DNA of 64,000 nt. Origin: Anniella stebbinsi. Taxonomy: Eukaryota; Chordata; Lepidosauria; Squamata; Anniellidae. The notes under the pieces are model-generated. The model made no database searches. It had not been told where the DNA came from and saw only the letters and a program-made list of their open reading frames with translations. Made by a program: the position numbers and the translations under genes. Numbering within the stretch: the stretch's first letter is position 1; each line of letters starts with the position of its first letter. Location of the stretch: NCBI GenBank assembly GCA_029215795.1, contig JARDYH010000001.1:399999154-400063153 (forward strand). The letters are read 5' to 3'. This document shows, one piece after another, positions 11,851 through 23,333 of this stretch.

Positions 11851-11928
11851 CACATGAGTAGCACACATGGCTGGTGGAGTTGTGGATGTAAACAGTGAGG
11901 GCAGTGGAAACCAAAATATAGAAATCAT

Positions 11929-12412
11929 AGAATCTTAGAATAGTAGAATAGTAGAACAGTAGAGTCCAACCCCCTGCTCAATGCAGGAATCCACCTTAAA
12001 GCATCCCTGACAGATGGCTGAACAGCCGCCTCTTGAAGGCCTCTAGTGTGAGAGAGCCCATGACCACCCTAGAGAATTGGTTCCATTGTTGTACTGCTCT
12101 AGCAGTCAGGAAGTTTTTCCTGATGTCCAGCCGGAATCTGGCTTCCTGTAACTTGAGCCCCTTATTCCACATCCTGCACTCTGGGTTGATCGAGAAGAGA
12201 TCCTGGCCCTCCTCTGTGTGACCACCTTTCAAGTATTTGAAGAGTGTTATCATGTCTTCCCTCAATCTTCTCCAGGCTAAACATGCCTAGTTCTTTCAAT
12301 CTCTCTTCATAGGGCTTTGTTCCCAGATCCCTGATCATCCACATTGCCCTACTCTGAACCCCCTCCAGCTTGTCTGCATCCTTCATGAAGTGTGGTGCCC
12401 AGAACTGGACAC
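11929..12412 (-). pseudogene. CR1 LINE 3' end, broken reverse-transcriptase C-terminus
   Basis: The minus-strand translation gives [35 protein letters not shown], then after a frameshift [39 protein letters not shown] and WNQFSRVV. This is the C-terminus typical of CR1 ORF2. The 3' end runs into TAGAATAGTAGAAT with CAACCCCCTGCTCAATGC, the CR1 tail. The frame breaks near 12245. Confidence 0.88.
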
Positions 12413-12574
12413 AATATTATGCCATGACAAACTCCAGAAAAATGGAGAGGATGTAAATGTAGAGGCCAGCTTCTACATTCCTCCTGAAAAGAATGGGAAT
12501 TACTCACAGAAGTAAAGATGCTCACAAACCTATGACTAGACCTACCAAATCAACCTTGGTCTGACAGCAACTTG

Positions 12575-12717
12575 GGGCAGATCTACACTGTTGCTTTAAA
12601 GCACTTTATAACAGTAGTGACAACTGTTTTGGAGTGTGTCCTGGGCCCCAACAGTTGTCACTACTGTTATAAAGCGCTTTAAAGCACTTTAAAACAGCAG
12701 TGTAGTTCCTGCCTTGG
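12575..12717. mobile_element. Palindromic MITE-like element with 36-bp near-perfect arms
   Basis: The arms 12593-12628 and 12650-12685 match at 35 of 36 positions (GCTTTAAAGCACTTTATAAC and so on) around a 21-bp loop. The outer ends GGCAGATCTACACTG and CAGTGTAGTTCCTGCC are also inverted. Related to 19066-19243. Confidence 0.8.
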
Positions 12718-13851
12718 TCTTACAGCCAGCTGTTTGGGTTGTTGTGTACTTTGTGGTGAGTGCAATAATATTTCAAAGGGAGAAGCTTGCCTATATAGAC
12801 ATGGGGAAGTGTTGTGGGTCCTTCCAGGGTGGCACAATTAGAGGCACCTTTCTGGCATATGTCCTCTTGTGAGTATGTACCAGGGCCGGCCCTACCACTG
12901 AACACAGAAAGGTATCTGATTTGGACATTTGATTTGTCACAAAAGGGCAGCCGACCATTAGGTCTTTAATTTATTGTTGTCATCTTTTTTTACTCCCAGG
13001 GAGAATTGCTGGTGGAATTTTCTGCCTCAGGTGTCAAAATAATTTGATCCAGTCTTGGATACTATGCATCTTGATTTGTGGCAGGGCGGAGGGATTTGCT
13101 ATTCCACTTCAGAGAGCAAAACCTCTTGGGCTGATCTTTATTTGTAGACATTTTCCTTCCATTTGAACATTATGATAACAGTTGTGCATAAAGCAAATAT
13201 ATATATATTATATAATCTCCTGGAATTTTCTCGTGCCAGTGTTTTAACTTCCTGCGTCTTCAGAGAAGGTCTTTTATTCTGTGAAACTGAGTTGGAACAA
13301 AGAAGGTTTAAAAATGGTACTGGCCACAGGATTCAGCGTTCTAAGAATCTCTCAGCATTCTTTTTTTATATTTGAAGCAAGTTACTAGTCCTTATGGATG
13401 CGAGAATAGGCTTTGAAGTAGCTGCACATTGCCTGGTAGAATCTCTGAGCCAGAAGGGGGCTCAGTAGAGATGAGGCTCAGTATTCCAGTTCATTGCTCT
13501 TTCCTGTGAGAGGCAGAAGCAGAGCAATTTGTGCAAATGAAGGAAATGCCTCCCTAAACTCAAATAGTTGAAGCAAGTCGCAGAATCCAGCTCTTCTTGG
13601 TGCAGAATGTTTCTGCTGAAAGCATGGAAAATGCAGCTTGCGGTGCACAGTGGAGGCTGGTGGCTCCATTGTCAGTGGGGCAGTGAATCCGCTCCGAGTT
13701 TCAGTCAGAACCAGTCAGAACTCTAAAGGAGCGATCCAAGGTGAGAAGCTGACATCAGTGCCATCAGCCTCCACTGCTGTGATGCAATTAAAATAGGACC
13801 CTGTACCTTTAAGCCTAAAGGGGAAGGAAAGGATTTTCCCTTTGCTCTGGT
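12718..13851. other. No gene or classified repeat seen
   Basis: Unique-looking apart from a short TA-rich patch at 13198-13212. No reading frame resembles a known protein. Confidence 0.3.
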
Positions 13852-14084
13852 TAGGGTGACCATATGGAAAGGAAGACAGGGCTCCTGTTATCTTTAACAG
13901 TCGTAGAGAAAAAGGAATTTCAGCAGGTGTCATTTGTATGCCTGCAGTACCTGGTGAAATTCTCTTTTCATCACAACAGTTAAAGCTGCAGGAGCCCTGC
14001 CCTCTTTTGTACACTGAAATTCCCTTTTCAATGCAACTGTTAAAGACCCAGGAGCCCTGTCCTCCTTTCCATAGGGTAACCCCA
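13852..14084. mobile_element. hAT-like non-autonomous element, main family copy 3 (internal deletion)
   Basis: It keeps both ends and perfect GCTCTGGT octamers at 13844-13851 and 14085-14092 but is only 233 bp. The third arm is missing, with the junction near 14010-14013 (TTTTGTACACTGAAA). Both transposition ends are preserved. Confidence 0.9.
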
Positions 14085-14092
14085 GCTCTGGT

Positions 14093-14334
14093 ACTGAGCT
14101 CTAACATGGCCCACCAAGCTGAGTTGTTACTGAGAATTTCAGTGTAGTCTCGCATATTGGATGAGTAAGGAAATCGGCAAACCTGTTAAATTTTTTCTTC
14201 TACTGTAGTTTGGAGTGTGTCTGTTTCTGCGAGTGAGTGTGTATGTGTATGGAGAGAGGGGAGGGAGGGAGAGGGGGGAGGGAGGGAGATCATAGCAAGA
14301 CTTCAAAGGAGGAAAGCAAAGGCATATGGTTGTT

Positions 14335-14374
<40 letters not shown>

Positions 14375-15604
14375 TCCTGATTATGCTGCTTCGAATACAG
14401 ATTCCATCACTGTATTAACTGAAGGTCATTTTACTTGGAAATCATTATTTCACCGCTTTCTTTCTCCAACTCTAATTAAATTGGCTATTTTAACCAATTT
14501 AGCCACATGCCACGTTTTCAAAACCGGATCTCCAGCTGCTGGAGGTTTGGGCAATTTCCCTTCCCCATTTCCGTCCGAGCTGCCGTCAACAGATTCCCTA
14601 TTAATTCCATACCCGATTTCCTCTCCGAGGCCTTCAAATAGCAGAACAAAAGTACAAGAGGACTGGAAGGTAATTGGTATCCCAACTTGTCGTAAATGAT
14701 ATTTAAATGAGCTTCCCCATATTCCAGTCCTCCTTGATCCTCTGTCACAAACAATGGATAAAAACCTGTACTGGCAAACACCCATTCCCAACAGTTATCG
14801 GATGATACGTGTAGCAGATCTTCTTTTTCTCATCGTCTGGGTTTGATTGGAGTGGGCCAATGAAGTACAACCTCTAATTAGGTTTCTGTTCTCACAGGGA
14901 GAAATCTGAACGCCTTTGACCTTTTCAGCCAGAGAAGCAATTTTTTCCCCTTCCTTTCATTTAAGTGGAATTTCATATCAGTTGCCACCGAGAGTTCAGA
15001 AACACCAAATCTCCAGTGAGAAATGTCCAGAGGCTTCCTTAACCCGCTACAAAACCAAGAAGACTTCTGCTTCCGACATCTTCCATGGAGTTCTTCTTTC
15101 CCATCTCCAAGCAAATTCACACACGTGTGTGTGTGAGTGTTGTCCTGTGTTTGCAACATCGAGGGATTGCCCGCGGAGAGAGCAAACACAGACATGAATG
15201 GAGGTGGCTGAGAAACCTCATTTCAGCTCAAACAAAATGCATTTAGATACGCAAATCATAAGAGGCTGCCTTTTACTGAATCAGATTTTTACTGCCTAGG
15301 ATTGTATGCGCCAGTAATTCCCAAAGTGTGAGGAGCACATGTGGGCGTACGTGACGTTAATTGTCTGAAAACAAACATGTCCATGTTCATTGCAATTCAA
15401 GTAAGAGCTATGGGGAAGCTGTCCAAGAACTATGGGGCTGGCAAGGTGGGGTGTAACTCTTTCTGGCCTTGCCATGGTCCCAACAAAAGTCAACCTTTCG
15501 ACGCCACTATTGACAATTCAAGGGGAGCTTTCGTTGAAGCCAATGGGAGCTTCTAGTGAGGTCCTTCACCTAGATCAAGCTAGCGTGCCATGAGAAAGAA
15601 CCAA
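14093..15604. other. No gene seen; unique-looking DNA, possible conserved non-coding segment
   Basis: (AAT)n at about 14338-14373 and an A/G purine block at 14250-14290. 14400-14870 has no repeat signature and is rich in AATTAAATTGG-type words. A (GT)n scrap is at 15124-15140. Confidence 0.3.
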
Positions 15605-15895
15605 TTCAAAGCATTGCTAGTGTAATCCACCTTGGTTGGCTCATATTTGGGGATACGAGTCCTGAAATATTCTGGCCCGACACCTGTTTAGGTCTCCAGG
15701 GGCTAAATGCAGGGCCCTGAATTGAGGTTGGAAGCAGCCTGGTAACCTGTGAAGCAACAGTGTGAGGTGGTCTGAATGGGCAGCTCCCATCAGAATCCTG
15801 ACAGCTGTATTCTGGCCCAATTGCAGTTTCTGAGCTGTCTTCAAGGGCAGCCCCATGTAAGCCACATTGCAGTAATCTATCCCATGTTACATGCA
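15605..15895 (-). pseudogene. LINE reverse-transcriptase C-terminal fragment (CR1/L2 group)
   Basis: The minus-strand translation reads MGLPLKTAQKLQLGQNTAVRILMG, the family's Y.GLP...KLQ.VQN.AAR.L.G motif, then loses frame and similarity. Both ends are truncated. Confidence 0.72.
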
Positions 15896-16435
15896 TGTGC
15901 AAATCAGCCCTCCCTCCTGGATTTTGTTCCCTGGGCATCCTTATGATGCCCCATTGAATAGGATCCTCTGCCTGTTCACAGGTCACTCCCTTGCAGATGT
16001 TCTCTGCATCCTTTCATTTCTGTCAGAAACTCTCTCCACTTTGTCTCATTAACGTTTAAATGATGAAGAAGAAAATGTGAGAAAGTTTTACATTTAAGGA
16101 AACTTCCAGGAAATTGCTAACGGCAAGGAAGGAAAAGTGAACTTCGTGGGGGCACCAACTCCTCCTCCCCAGTGAGACAAAACTAAATTAGATCGGAGAT
16201 GCTTTGCCCTCACCGGTGGTGTGACGAGAGAAACATGTTCCCTCTTTGTTAGCAATTCAGCATGCGTGCCAGGAAGAGCAAAAATCTGGGGGCATGGGAA
16301 CCTCGAAGCCATGTCACAAAAATATTACATAGCATTCCAGTGCAAACTTGCAAAGGAGTCATTGTTTTCTGGTTGGTAAGGAATAAACATAGAAATAACG
16401 CAATCGCCCAAGAGGGTGCCACTTCAGTGTGTGGA

Positions 16436-16590
16436 AAGGGTCATAGTTCAGTAGCAGAGCTCCTGCTTTGCATACAGAAGGTCCCAGGTTCGATCCCTGG
16501 CATCTCCATGTAGGCCTGGAAAATCCTACCTGAAATCCTGGGGAGCCCTTGCTGCCAATCAGAATTGACAAGACTGTGCTAGGCAAACCA
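16436..16590 (+). mobile_element. SINE with tRNA-Ala-like head, complete head
   Basis: TAGTTCAGTAGCAGAGC (A box), CTTTGCAT (anticodon-stem region with TGC) and AGGTTCGATCCCTGG (B box) give a 72-nt tRNA-Ala-like head. It is followed by the SINE body CCTACCTGAAATCCTGGGG. The changed stems and the body argue against a functional tRNA gene. Confidence 0.85.
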
Positions 16591-16841
16591 GAGGACTCTT
16601 TCATCTTCTCCCATCCTCTATTGGGTGATGCATTTCCCTTTTTCTAGCAACTTGTGTGCTGTTAGAAAACTTATAATTCAGTTGCTTATAGGTCGTGCTC
16701 ATTATATGGTTGCTTGTGAGGCCAAACTATAAGTTAGACTGAAGACCAAGCTTTGACTCAGGGGTCTTATAGGGCCTAGTGGGCCAGGATTGGCCTGTTG
16801 GGGTCAGCTGATGGAATGTTCAGGCAGGCTGGTAGTGCAGT

Positions 16842-16842
16842 C

Positions 16843-16885
<43 letters not shown>

Positions 16886-17455
16886 TACATTTATATACTG
16901 CCCCATAGCCAAACTGTCTGGGCGGTTTACAAAAATTAAAGATTGAACATTAAAAGTCAATATACAAAATTTAAAACCATTAAACAAAAAAACAACTAAT
17001 ATTTAAAATATTTTAAACTTTTAAGCCTAGCCAAAAATTCAGTTAAAAAACCAAACTTAAGCTGTTAAAATGCATGGGAGAAAAGTAAAGGTTTGACCTG
17101 GCGCCGAAAAGGTAACAGTGTTGGCGCCAGGCGGGCCTCTTTGGGGAGATCATTCCATAATTGGGGGGCCACCACAGAGAAGGCCTTCTCCCTTGTTGCC
17201 GTCCTTCAAGCTTCCCTCAGAGTAGGCACATGGAGGGGGACCTTAGATGTTGAGCGTAGTGTATGGGTAGGTTCATGACAGGAGAGGCGTTCCATCAGGT
17301 ATTGTGGTCCCAAGCTGTGTAAGGTTTTATAGGTTAGAACCAGCACCTTGAATTGGGCTCGGAAACGTATAGGCAGCCAATGCAAGCGGGCCAGAGTAGG
17401 TCTAATATGTTCGAACCTTCTTGTCCCTGTTACCAATCTGGCTGCCCTTGAAAGC
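16842..17455 (-). pseudogene. 5'-truncated L2-type LINE copy
   Basis: The minus-strand translation RAARLVTGTRRFEHIRPTLARLHWLPIRFRAQFKVLVLTYKTLHSLGPQYLMERL closely follows the C-terminus of the intact copy at 36.6-39.6 kb. The 3' UTR (CCGCCCAGACAGTTTGGC) and a (TTA)n tract, plus strand 16843-16884, complete the end. The N-terminal 80% is missing and the frame breaks in the last 60 codons. Confidence 0.9.
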
Positions 17456-17759
17456 CAGAACTCAGTAGAAGCAAAGTGTGGCTGGCACAGAAGGGAGGGC
17501 ACCAGAACCTGATGGCTAGATACCCTGGTTTGAGACACACACCCTCTAACTCTCCGTATGTGGCAAGACCTCATGTACTTTGCTCTGAACTTGGGCGCTG
17601 GATTTTTTTTTCTGTCCTGCCTCCCACCCCACCCCTCCCCACTTTACCGAACCTAAAAGTGCATAATAAATATGATCCTTGACCTGGGAGACCAATATTT
17701 AATGCTATTAAAAATAAAGGCTGCTCATTATATTTGTGTGAGAAATGCAGCTGCTATTG

Positions 17760-17763
<4 letters not shown>

Positions 17764-17834
<71 letters not shown>
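17764..17834. repeat. Compound microsatellite (TA)n(CA)n
   Basis: About 18 TA units run directly into about 17 CA units without interruption. Confidence 0.95.
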
Positions 17835-17836
<2 letters not shown>

Positions 17837-18204
17837 GTCTTTTAGAAGTCTATTAATTGCTATGGAGCCTGAATCGGCGCTGACCTCAGAGCAGCTTTTG
17901 AGTCAAGGGGGTCTCAGCGTTCGCGTTAATGAGTACAAGGATGAAAAGGCAGCAGCATAATCTCCGCTTAAACTTTAGGGAGGAAAATGCTGCAGTTTGG
18001 AAAACATAAAACGCCGATGAGACTCTTAGGAAAGACGGAGGCACTGGAGTTTATGTAGATCAGGCGTTTCTTAAACCAGAGGGGGGAAATATCAGATTTA
18101 TGAGCCAGAATTTTTTTAATGAATATTAACCATTTTTCAGATTGTCCCAGCATAAGACAGAATGAACAAGTGTGATAAAGAAGGAAAAATGAGGGTTTGG
18201 AAAT

Positions 18205-18526
18205 TAGGGTGACCCTATGGAAAGGAGGACAGGGCTCCTGTATCTTTAACAGTTGTATTGAAAAGGGAATTTCTGCGGGTGTCATTGTTATGCATGCAGC
18301 ACCTGGTGAAATCCCCTCTTCATCACCACCATTAAAGCTGCAGGAGCCCTGCCTTCTTTTGTACCTCATCATTCTAGGGCCGGGCTCCTGCAGCTTTAAC
18401 GGTGGTGATGAAGAGGGGATTTCATCAGGTGCTGCACGCATCCAAAGGACACCTGCTGAAATTCCCTTTTCAATACAACTGTGAAAGACACAGGAACCTA
18501 GTCCTCCTTTCTATAGGGTCACCCTA
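18205..18526. mobile_element. hAT-like non-autonomous element, main family copy 4
   Basis: TAGGGTGACCCTATGGAAAG and TATAGGGTCACCCTA ends with the full four-arm body. Here the outer ends are themselves self-complementary (GGGTGACCCTA). The flanks TTGGAAAT and TACCAACA do not match, so the target duplication is lost or the copy is recombinant. Confidence 0.85.
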
Positions 18527-19065
18527 TACCAACAACAGTGGCAGCTCCAGTTTCCAAGCATCAGGCTTTGCTTCTGTTGCATCTCGTTTGGCCCTGTGAG
18601 GTAGCCGCGGTGAACCCCCCCCCCACGCGCAACCCGTTAGCAAACGGACTAATTTGATGATTGCACATTACATCAATGCCACAGTGATCATGGGTGCCGC
18701 ATCATTTATTTGAAAGCTCTCGTTAACGCCAACAAATTGCTGTGGATATGCTCGTAATTGCCAGTGTGGGAACAGGTGAGATGTGCAGGAAATTACAGCG
18801 TACCACCTCTATGTACATAGGCATTTCATCAAAGGAATGTGAAAACGAGGTGAGGAAAGCCATCCTAAGGGGGAAAGGCTGCAGCTTCTGCTCCTGCAAC
18901 GCGGCACATGCGGTGCATTGTGTTTTTTCTGTGCAGCATGTCAGAGACCCACAAAAAAAAGGTGTGTATGGGGGGAGGGGCTGTTCCCTGCAATGCACAC
19001 ATTGGGGGGGGGGATGCACATGAAAAAATGCAAACTTTTTAAAAAGGTATTAAATCAGGACCAAC
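18527..19065. other. No gene seen
   Basis: Homopolymer C and G tracts at 18618-18626 and 19004-19012. Otherwise unclassified. Confidence 0.3.
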
Positions 19066-19243
19066 TAAGGCCAGATCTACACCAAGCAGGATATAGCACT
19101 ATAAAAGCGATATATAAAAGGCAGGAGCCACACTACTGCTTTATTGCGGTATTGCAGTGCACTAACAACTGTTGGGGCCCATTGACACATACCATATACC
19201 ACTTTCACACCACTATATCCTGCTTGGAGTAGATCTGGCCTTA
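19066..19243. mobile_element. Palindromic MITE-like element TAAGGCCAGATCTAC
   Basis: TAAGGCCAGATCTACACC at the left and GTAGATCTGGCCTTA at the right. The inversion continues through CAAGCAGGATATAG and, imperfectly, to a centre near 19150. Noncoding. No target duplication is clear. Confidence 0.82.
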
Positions 19244-19361
19244 GTGTTATAGCCTGCTTTTTATTCCACATTTGTAATGATTTGACACAAGGTGTAGATC
19301 TTGCCTTTGTTCATGGAGAGTTTACGGCACCTTTCATGTATCATTGATCTGAATTTAGACA

Positions 19362-19490
19362 GGATCTACACTGCTGATTTATGATGGCATTGTAGTGCCC
19401 TTACTACTGTTGCGGCCCATTGACACATTCCATATACCATTTCATACCACTTTCATAGTGTTATATCCTGCCTGGTGTAGATCTGGCCTG
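19362..19490. mobile_element. Second copy of the GGCCAGATCTACACC palindromic element, left arm shortened
   Basis: AGGATCTACACTGCTG, GGCCCATTGACACATTCC and TGGTGTAGATCTGGCCTG repeat the 19066-19243 copy about 120 bp downstream in the same order. The tandem placement suggests local duplication or repeated targeting. Confidence 0.72.
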
Positions 19491-20491
19491 AGCTTAAGAC
19501 TGGGGAACTGAGAAGCGGTTACTGACCAATTTGTCCATCCCAATAAGCTTCCTTGCTGTGGAGAATGGGCCAAAAGATGAATGAACAAGAAGAGGAAATG
19601 ACAAGAACCTCTCCCCCCTTTCTCGCTTGTCTTTGCTCAAACTTCTGTCATGGCTTTGGGAGCAACACAGCAGAAAGAGGGGAGTTGGGGAAGTTCTGAA
19701 GGCCTTGGACGTTGCGTTTTGTCCAGCGATCGCCTCTTAGTTTGCAAACGGGAATCCAGGTTAAGGATGCTGATTCGTCCTGGTGGTTCTTTTAATAGAA
19801 CCTGGTGCAACTTGCTTCTCATTTTCTTAACTGCCCTTCTCTCCCCGTTTACAAAGTCAATGGCTGATGCTCTGGTTGTTTTCCAAGTAGTGATCTACTG
19901 ACCCACTTTGCCTTAATCCTCTTGATGTCACTTGAATAAATGGAGGGATGGAGGAGGAGGAGGAGGAGGAGGAGGAGAGAGGGTTGACAGTGCAAAACAA
20001 TTTCCCCTTTGCTTGACTGCAAATTAGTTTGACGCTGTTATGTAAGCCCAATCCCCTCTCTAACAGCAGCACCGGATGGCGAACCGAGAGAAATAACGGG
20101 GAAGCAGTCCGCAGGCATGGAAATCGGGGGTCGCTGCACCACACGCCCTTCAATCCTGTCCTGAGGAACTTCGGCAGAGATGACAGGGCCCCGCTCCATG
20201 GGGGCTCACCATCTGAATGCAGAGGCAACAGCTAACCAGGGCTTGAATGTGATCAAAATGTTTCAGCTGGGGAGGACGATCACAGGTGGAAGCCAAGCAT
20301 AGCAGATGTGCAGTTGTCCATCTCTCCCCCATCATCTCTCGCCATTGGCTGTGCTGGCAGGGGTTGTTGGGAGTTGTTAGCCAAAATATCCAGGGGGCTC
20401 ACAAGTTGTTCACCCCAAGGGCTTATTTAGGGCAGATGCTCTGGCTTGGCCTCGGCCGGCGCATGACTCTGGTTTGAATGGCTTGACGCCT
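19491..20491. other. No gene seen; (GGA)n tract and a palindromic-repeat remnant
   Basis: (GGA)n lies at 19950-19979. 20300-20412 is a copy of the GGGAGTTGT..GCCAAAA repeat also seen complete at 55081-55218. Confidence 0.4.
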
Positions 20492-20600
20492 CGTTATTAT
20501 TTATTGCAATTAGGTACCGCCCCATAGCCGAATCTCTCTGGGTGGTTTACAAAGATTACAAAGGTTTACAAAGATCTTGAACCTCAAATAAACTCACTGG
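20492..20600 (-). mobile_element. L2-type LINE 3' end scrap
   Basis: TACCGCCCCATAGCCG and CTGGGTGGTTTACAAAGATT are the reverse of the 3' UTR signature at 39790-39825. Confidence 0.75.
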
Positions 20601-21432
20601 CAATGCTTGCCGTCCATCCTGCCCTTTCTGAAGTTTGGTGCTGCCTTTGGCCCAGCTCTGACTTACGTGGCCAGTCCCAAACAATCCTGCCCACCCTTGT
20701 CATGCGACTGTGCTCCAATGTTTTGATCCTAATCCTGACGTGTCCCAGATGCCTTCCAGGCCCAAACGATGCTGGTGAGAAGGGAGGGGACCTGGCCCCT
20801 TTCAGGATTCCGCTTCTTCATCTCTGCGTGTATTATGAACATCCCAATGCAAGCAAGACATCAAAGGCTCTAATTCTGCAGCATTTGAGCCTGTATCATC
20901 CCCAGGGGAGCTGGCAAACAAACACAAAGGTGTAAATAAACACGCACAAGCCTTTGTTGTTGTTTCCTTTTGAGATCCCAGCGGAATTCCTGAACTTATC
21001 AGACTCTCATTAAGCGATTCCCCCACCTGCCCACCACACCCCTCTGTTTCCAAGCCTCTTTCTGCCCTTGACTTTCTGAGCAACTGTGATTCAATCAATG
21101 ATGAAAGTAAGCAGACACATGTCTGATTTCAGGTTCCTGCATCAGGTTCTCGTGGTACCCCATTGAGGTAAGCCAGAAGATGGGGTTTGGCTGCTCCCCA
21201 CATAGCTTTTATTGGGCAGTACAGAAATAAATAAAATCCTAAATATACTTATCTAGGAGTTAGCTCCATTGAATACACTGTGATTGAGCATGCATGGGGT
21301 GGTGGAACACACTGATTTACACCATATGTACTATATATAAATTTGAAACTTTCTATAATGTTCCATGCATGCGATGAAAGGGGGATCTGGTCTGCCAAAG
21401 CCTAGGCCAGAATAACTGTGTTTAGTCTTTAA
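20601..21432. other. No gene or repeat recognised
   Basis: Unique-looking. No frame with a recognisable domain. Confidence 0.3.
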
Positions 21433-21515
21433 GATGGGGTTGGACTCGATGGCCTTAGAGTCCCTGTCCAACTCTACTATTCTACAATTCTATAACGCCA
21501 CAAGACTCTTTGTTT
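21433..21515 (+). mobile_element. CR1 LINE tail joined to a dispersed-repeat scrap
   Basis: GATGGGGTTGGACTCGATGG and CCAACTCTACTATTCTACAA are the CR1 3' end. GCCACAAGACTCTTTG directly after matches the repeat family of 11738-11850 and 59390-59485. Confidence 0.75.
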
Positions 21516-22189
21516 TTTGTTTTTTTCACATTTATGCTTTAATTATGAGTCCAAAAAACACCTTTACAGGCTGCGGCATTGGCAGCACAATTGAGCTTTC
21601 TAAGAATCTCAGTTTCACTGTTGGTCTGTGTGTTTTTTAAATAGCAATGTCCTAGTCCTCATGGTCTGAAGATATGCCCGAACATATATGGGCAATTTTC
21701 ACAAAACATCAGACACCAGAGAGGATAAGTTCTTGGGATTTGAGGAGGGGGATTCAATAGAAAGCCCCTTCCCTGAATGAATAATACAAAATTAGAGGAA
21801 TTATACAGATTTCCTTGATTTGCATAATATATACAAGATGCAGGATTTTCTCTTTTTAAAATTAAATTAGATAGATAGATAAAAAGAGATGCAAAATGAA
21901 GGCAATATTAATAAATCATTGGTTGTTTTTGTATTATACCTAATACTTTAGCCTTATATCTTTATTTGCTAATAACTCAGTCCTAACAAAGCATTTGAAG
22001 ATAATACTTAGCCTGACTTTGGTTAGCAGAATGATCCTGGTTGTAGAATTATCGTTTTCATTTAGCATGCAGTACACACAGTACAGTCTTTCTGGAGGGT
22101 GTTCTCAGATGTAAGACACACGCACACTCCTCATCCAAGGTGGGGTCATTGCGGAGGCCTCCTCCTGAGGCGCTGGCATCAGAATAGTG

Positions 22190-22509
22190 TAGGCTGACCA
22201 GATAAAATCCAGGTCAGGGCTCGTGTAACTTTAACAGTGGTAGAGAAAAGGGAATTTCATCCAGTGTCATTTGTATGCAATTAGTTCCTGATGAAATTCC
22301 CTCATCATCACAACAGTTAAAGTTGCAGGGGCCCTGCCTTCTTTTGTATATGGTCACTCTAGTATAGTGCATGCACATTTAACTGTTGTGATGAAGAGAG
22401 AATTTCACCAGGAACTAATTGCATACAAATGACACTGGCTGAAATTCCCTTTTCTCTACAACTGTTAAAGTTACATGTGCCCTGACCTGGATTTTATCTG
22501 GTCAGCCTA
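22190..22509. mobile_element. hAT-like non-autonomous element, main family copy 5 (variant ends)
   Basis: Perfect GAATAGTG octamers at 22182-22189 and 22510-22517. The ends read TAGGCTGACCAGATAAAATC instead of ..CATATGAAAAGG, a variant shared only with 42980-43300. The four-arm inside is as in other copies. Confidence 0.92.
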
Positions 22510-23333
22510 GAATAGTGAGGTTGGCCTCAGTGCGGAACCCTTTACGCTGCATCATTGCTGAAGCAATGAGAGAAGGGATGGGAAAGGGAGATGGTTAACC
22601 ACACCCACCAGTCTCTGTGTGCAACCTGCAACTATCGAGGAGGAGGTTTCATGCCTTCTTGGCCTCCCAACGCAGAGCAAGAAAAAATGCATTTCTCCAG
22701 CTAACTTTATACTTCCGAAGTGGCCTGGCTTAGAGATGTCCATCGCTGGGAAATCTGGGTCATTTTTGGTTCGAAGAGTTTCACGGCGTGTACGACTCAC
22801 TTTGCATCTGCGAGCTGAGCTGTTGGGTGTTCCACGAACTCCAGAAACATTTTTGCACATGAGGGGGAGAGGGGAGAGTTCTGCAATTTGTGTGAATTTC
22901 TGAGCAGTTTATGCAAATTAGGGTCAAATTTGCGCAAATTCGACCATCATTTCCCCTCCCTCCCCAAAATGTGCAAAATTCCTGAAAGACCTACAAAGCG
23001 GCCCAGCTCACTGCAGATTGATTCAGCATCCCAGAAGGAACCTAAACCAAGTCTGGGGGACCGAGTCTAATAAAGCCCATTGAACTCCATCTCCCAAATG
23101 GATTTCTCCAACACCCCAACCTGGCTTCCTCCTTTCCTATCTGCCTTCCTGTAATGTTCCAGACAGGTTGCTCTCCCCTTGTTTTTCCTGGAAGGCAAGA
23201 AGTGTAGCCTCCCTGTGGCCCTAAGTCCCCTGCCCAGAAGGTTCTTCCTTAAAGCTCTACAGTCCCCAGCAACTGGCTGTTGGAGCTAAGCGTCCTTTCT
23301 TCCAGGAAGCAGTGGAAAAGGGGGGTGGAGCAA
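22510..23333. other. No gene seen
   Basis: 22880-22945 has GCAAATTAGGG and TTTGCGCAAATT words resembling the inside of other dispersed elements. No coding signal. Confidence 0.3.

Noticed and set aside
16441..16512. tRNA-Ala gene candidate
   Set aside because: The stems are altered and the sequence continues into a SINE body shared with other copies.
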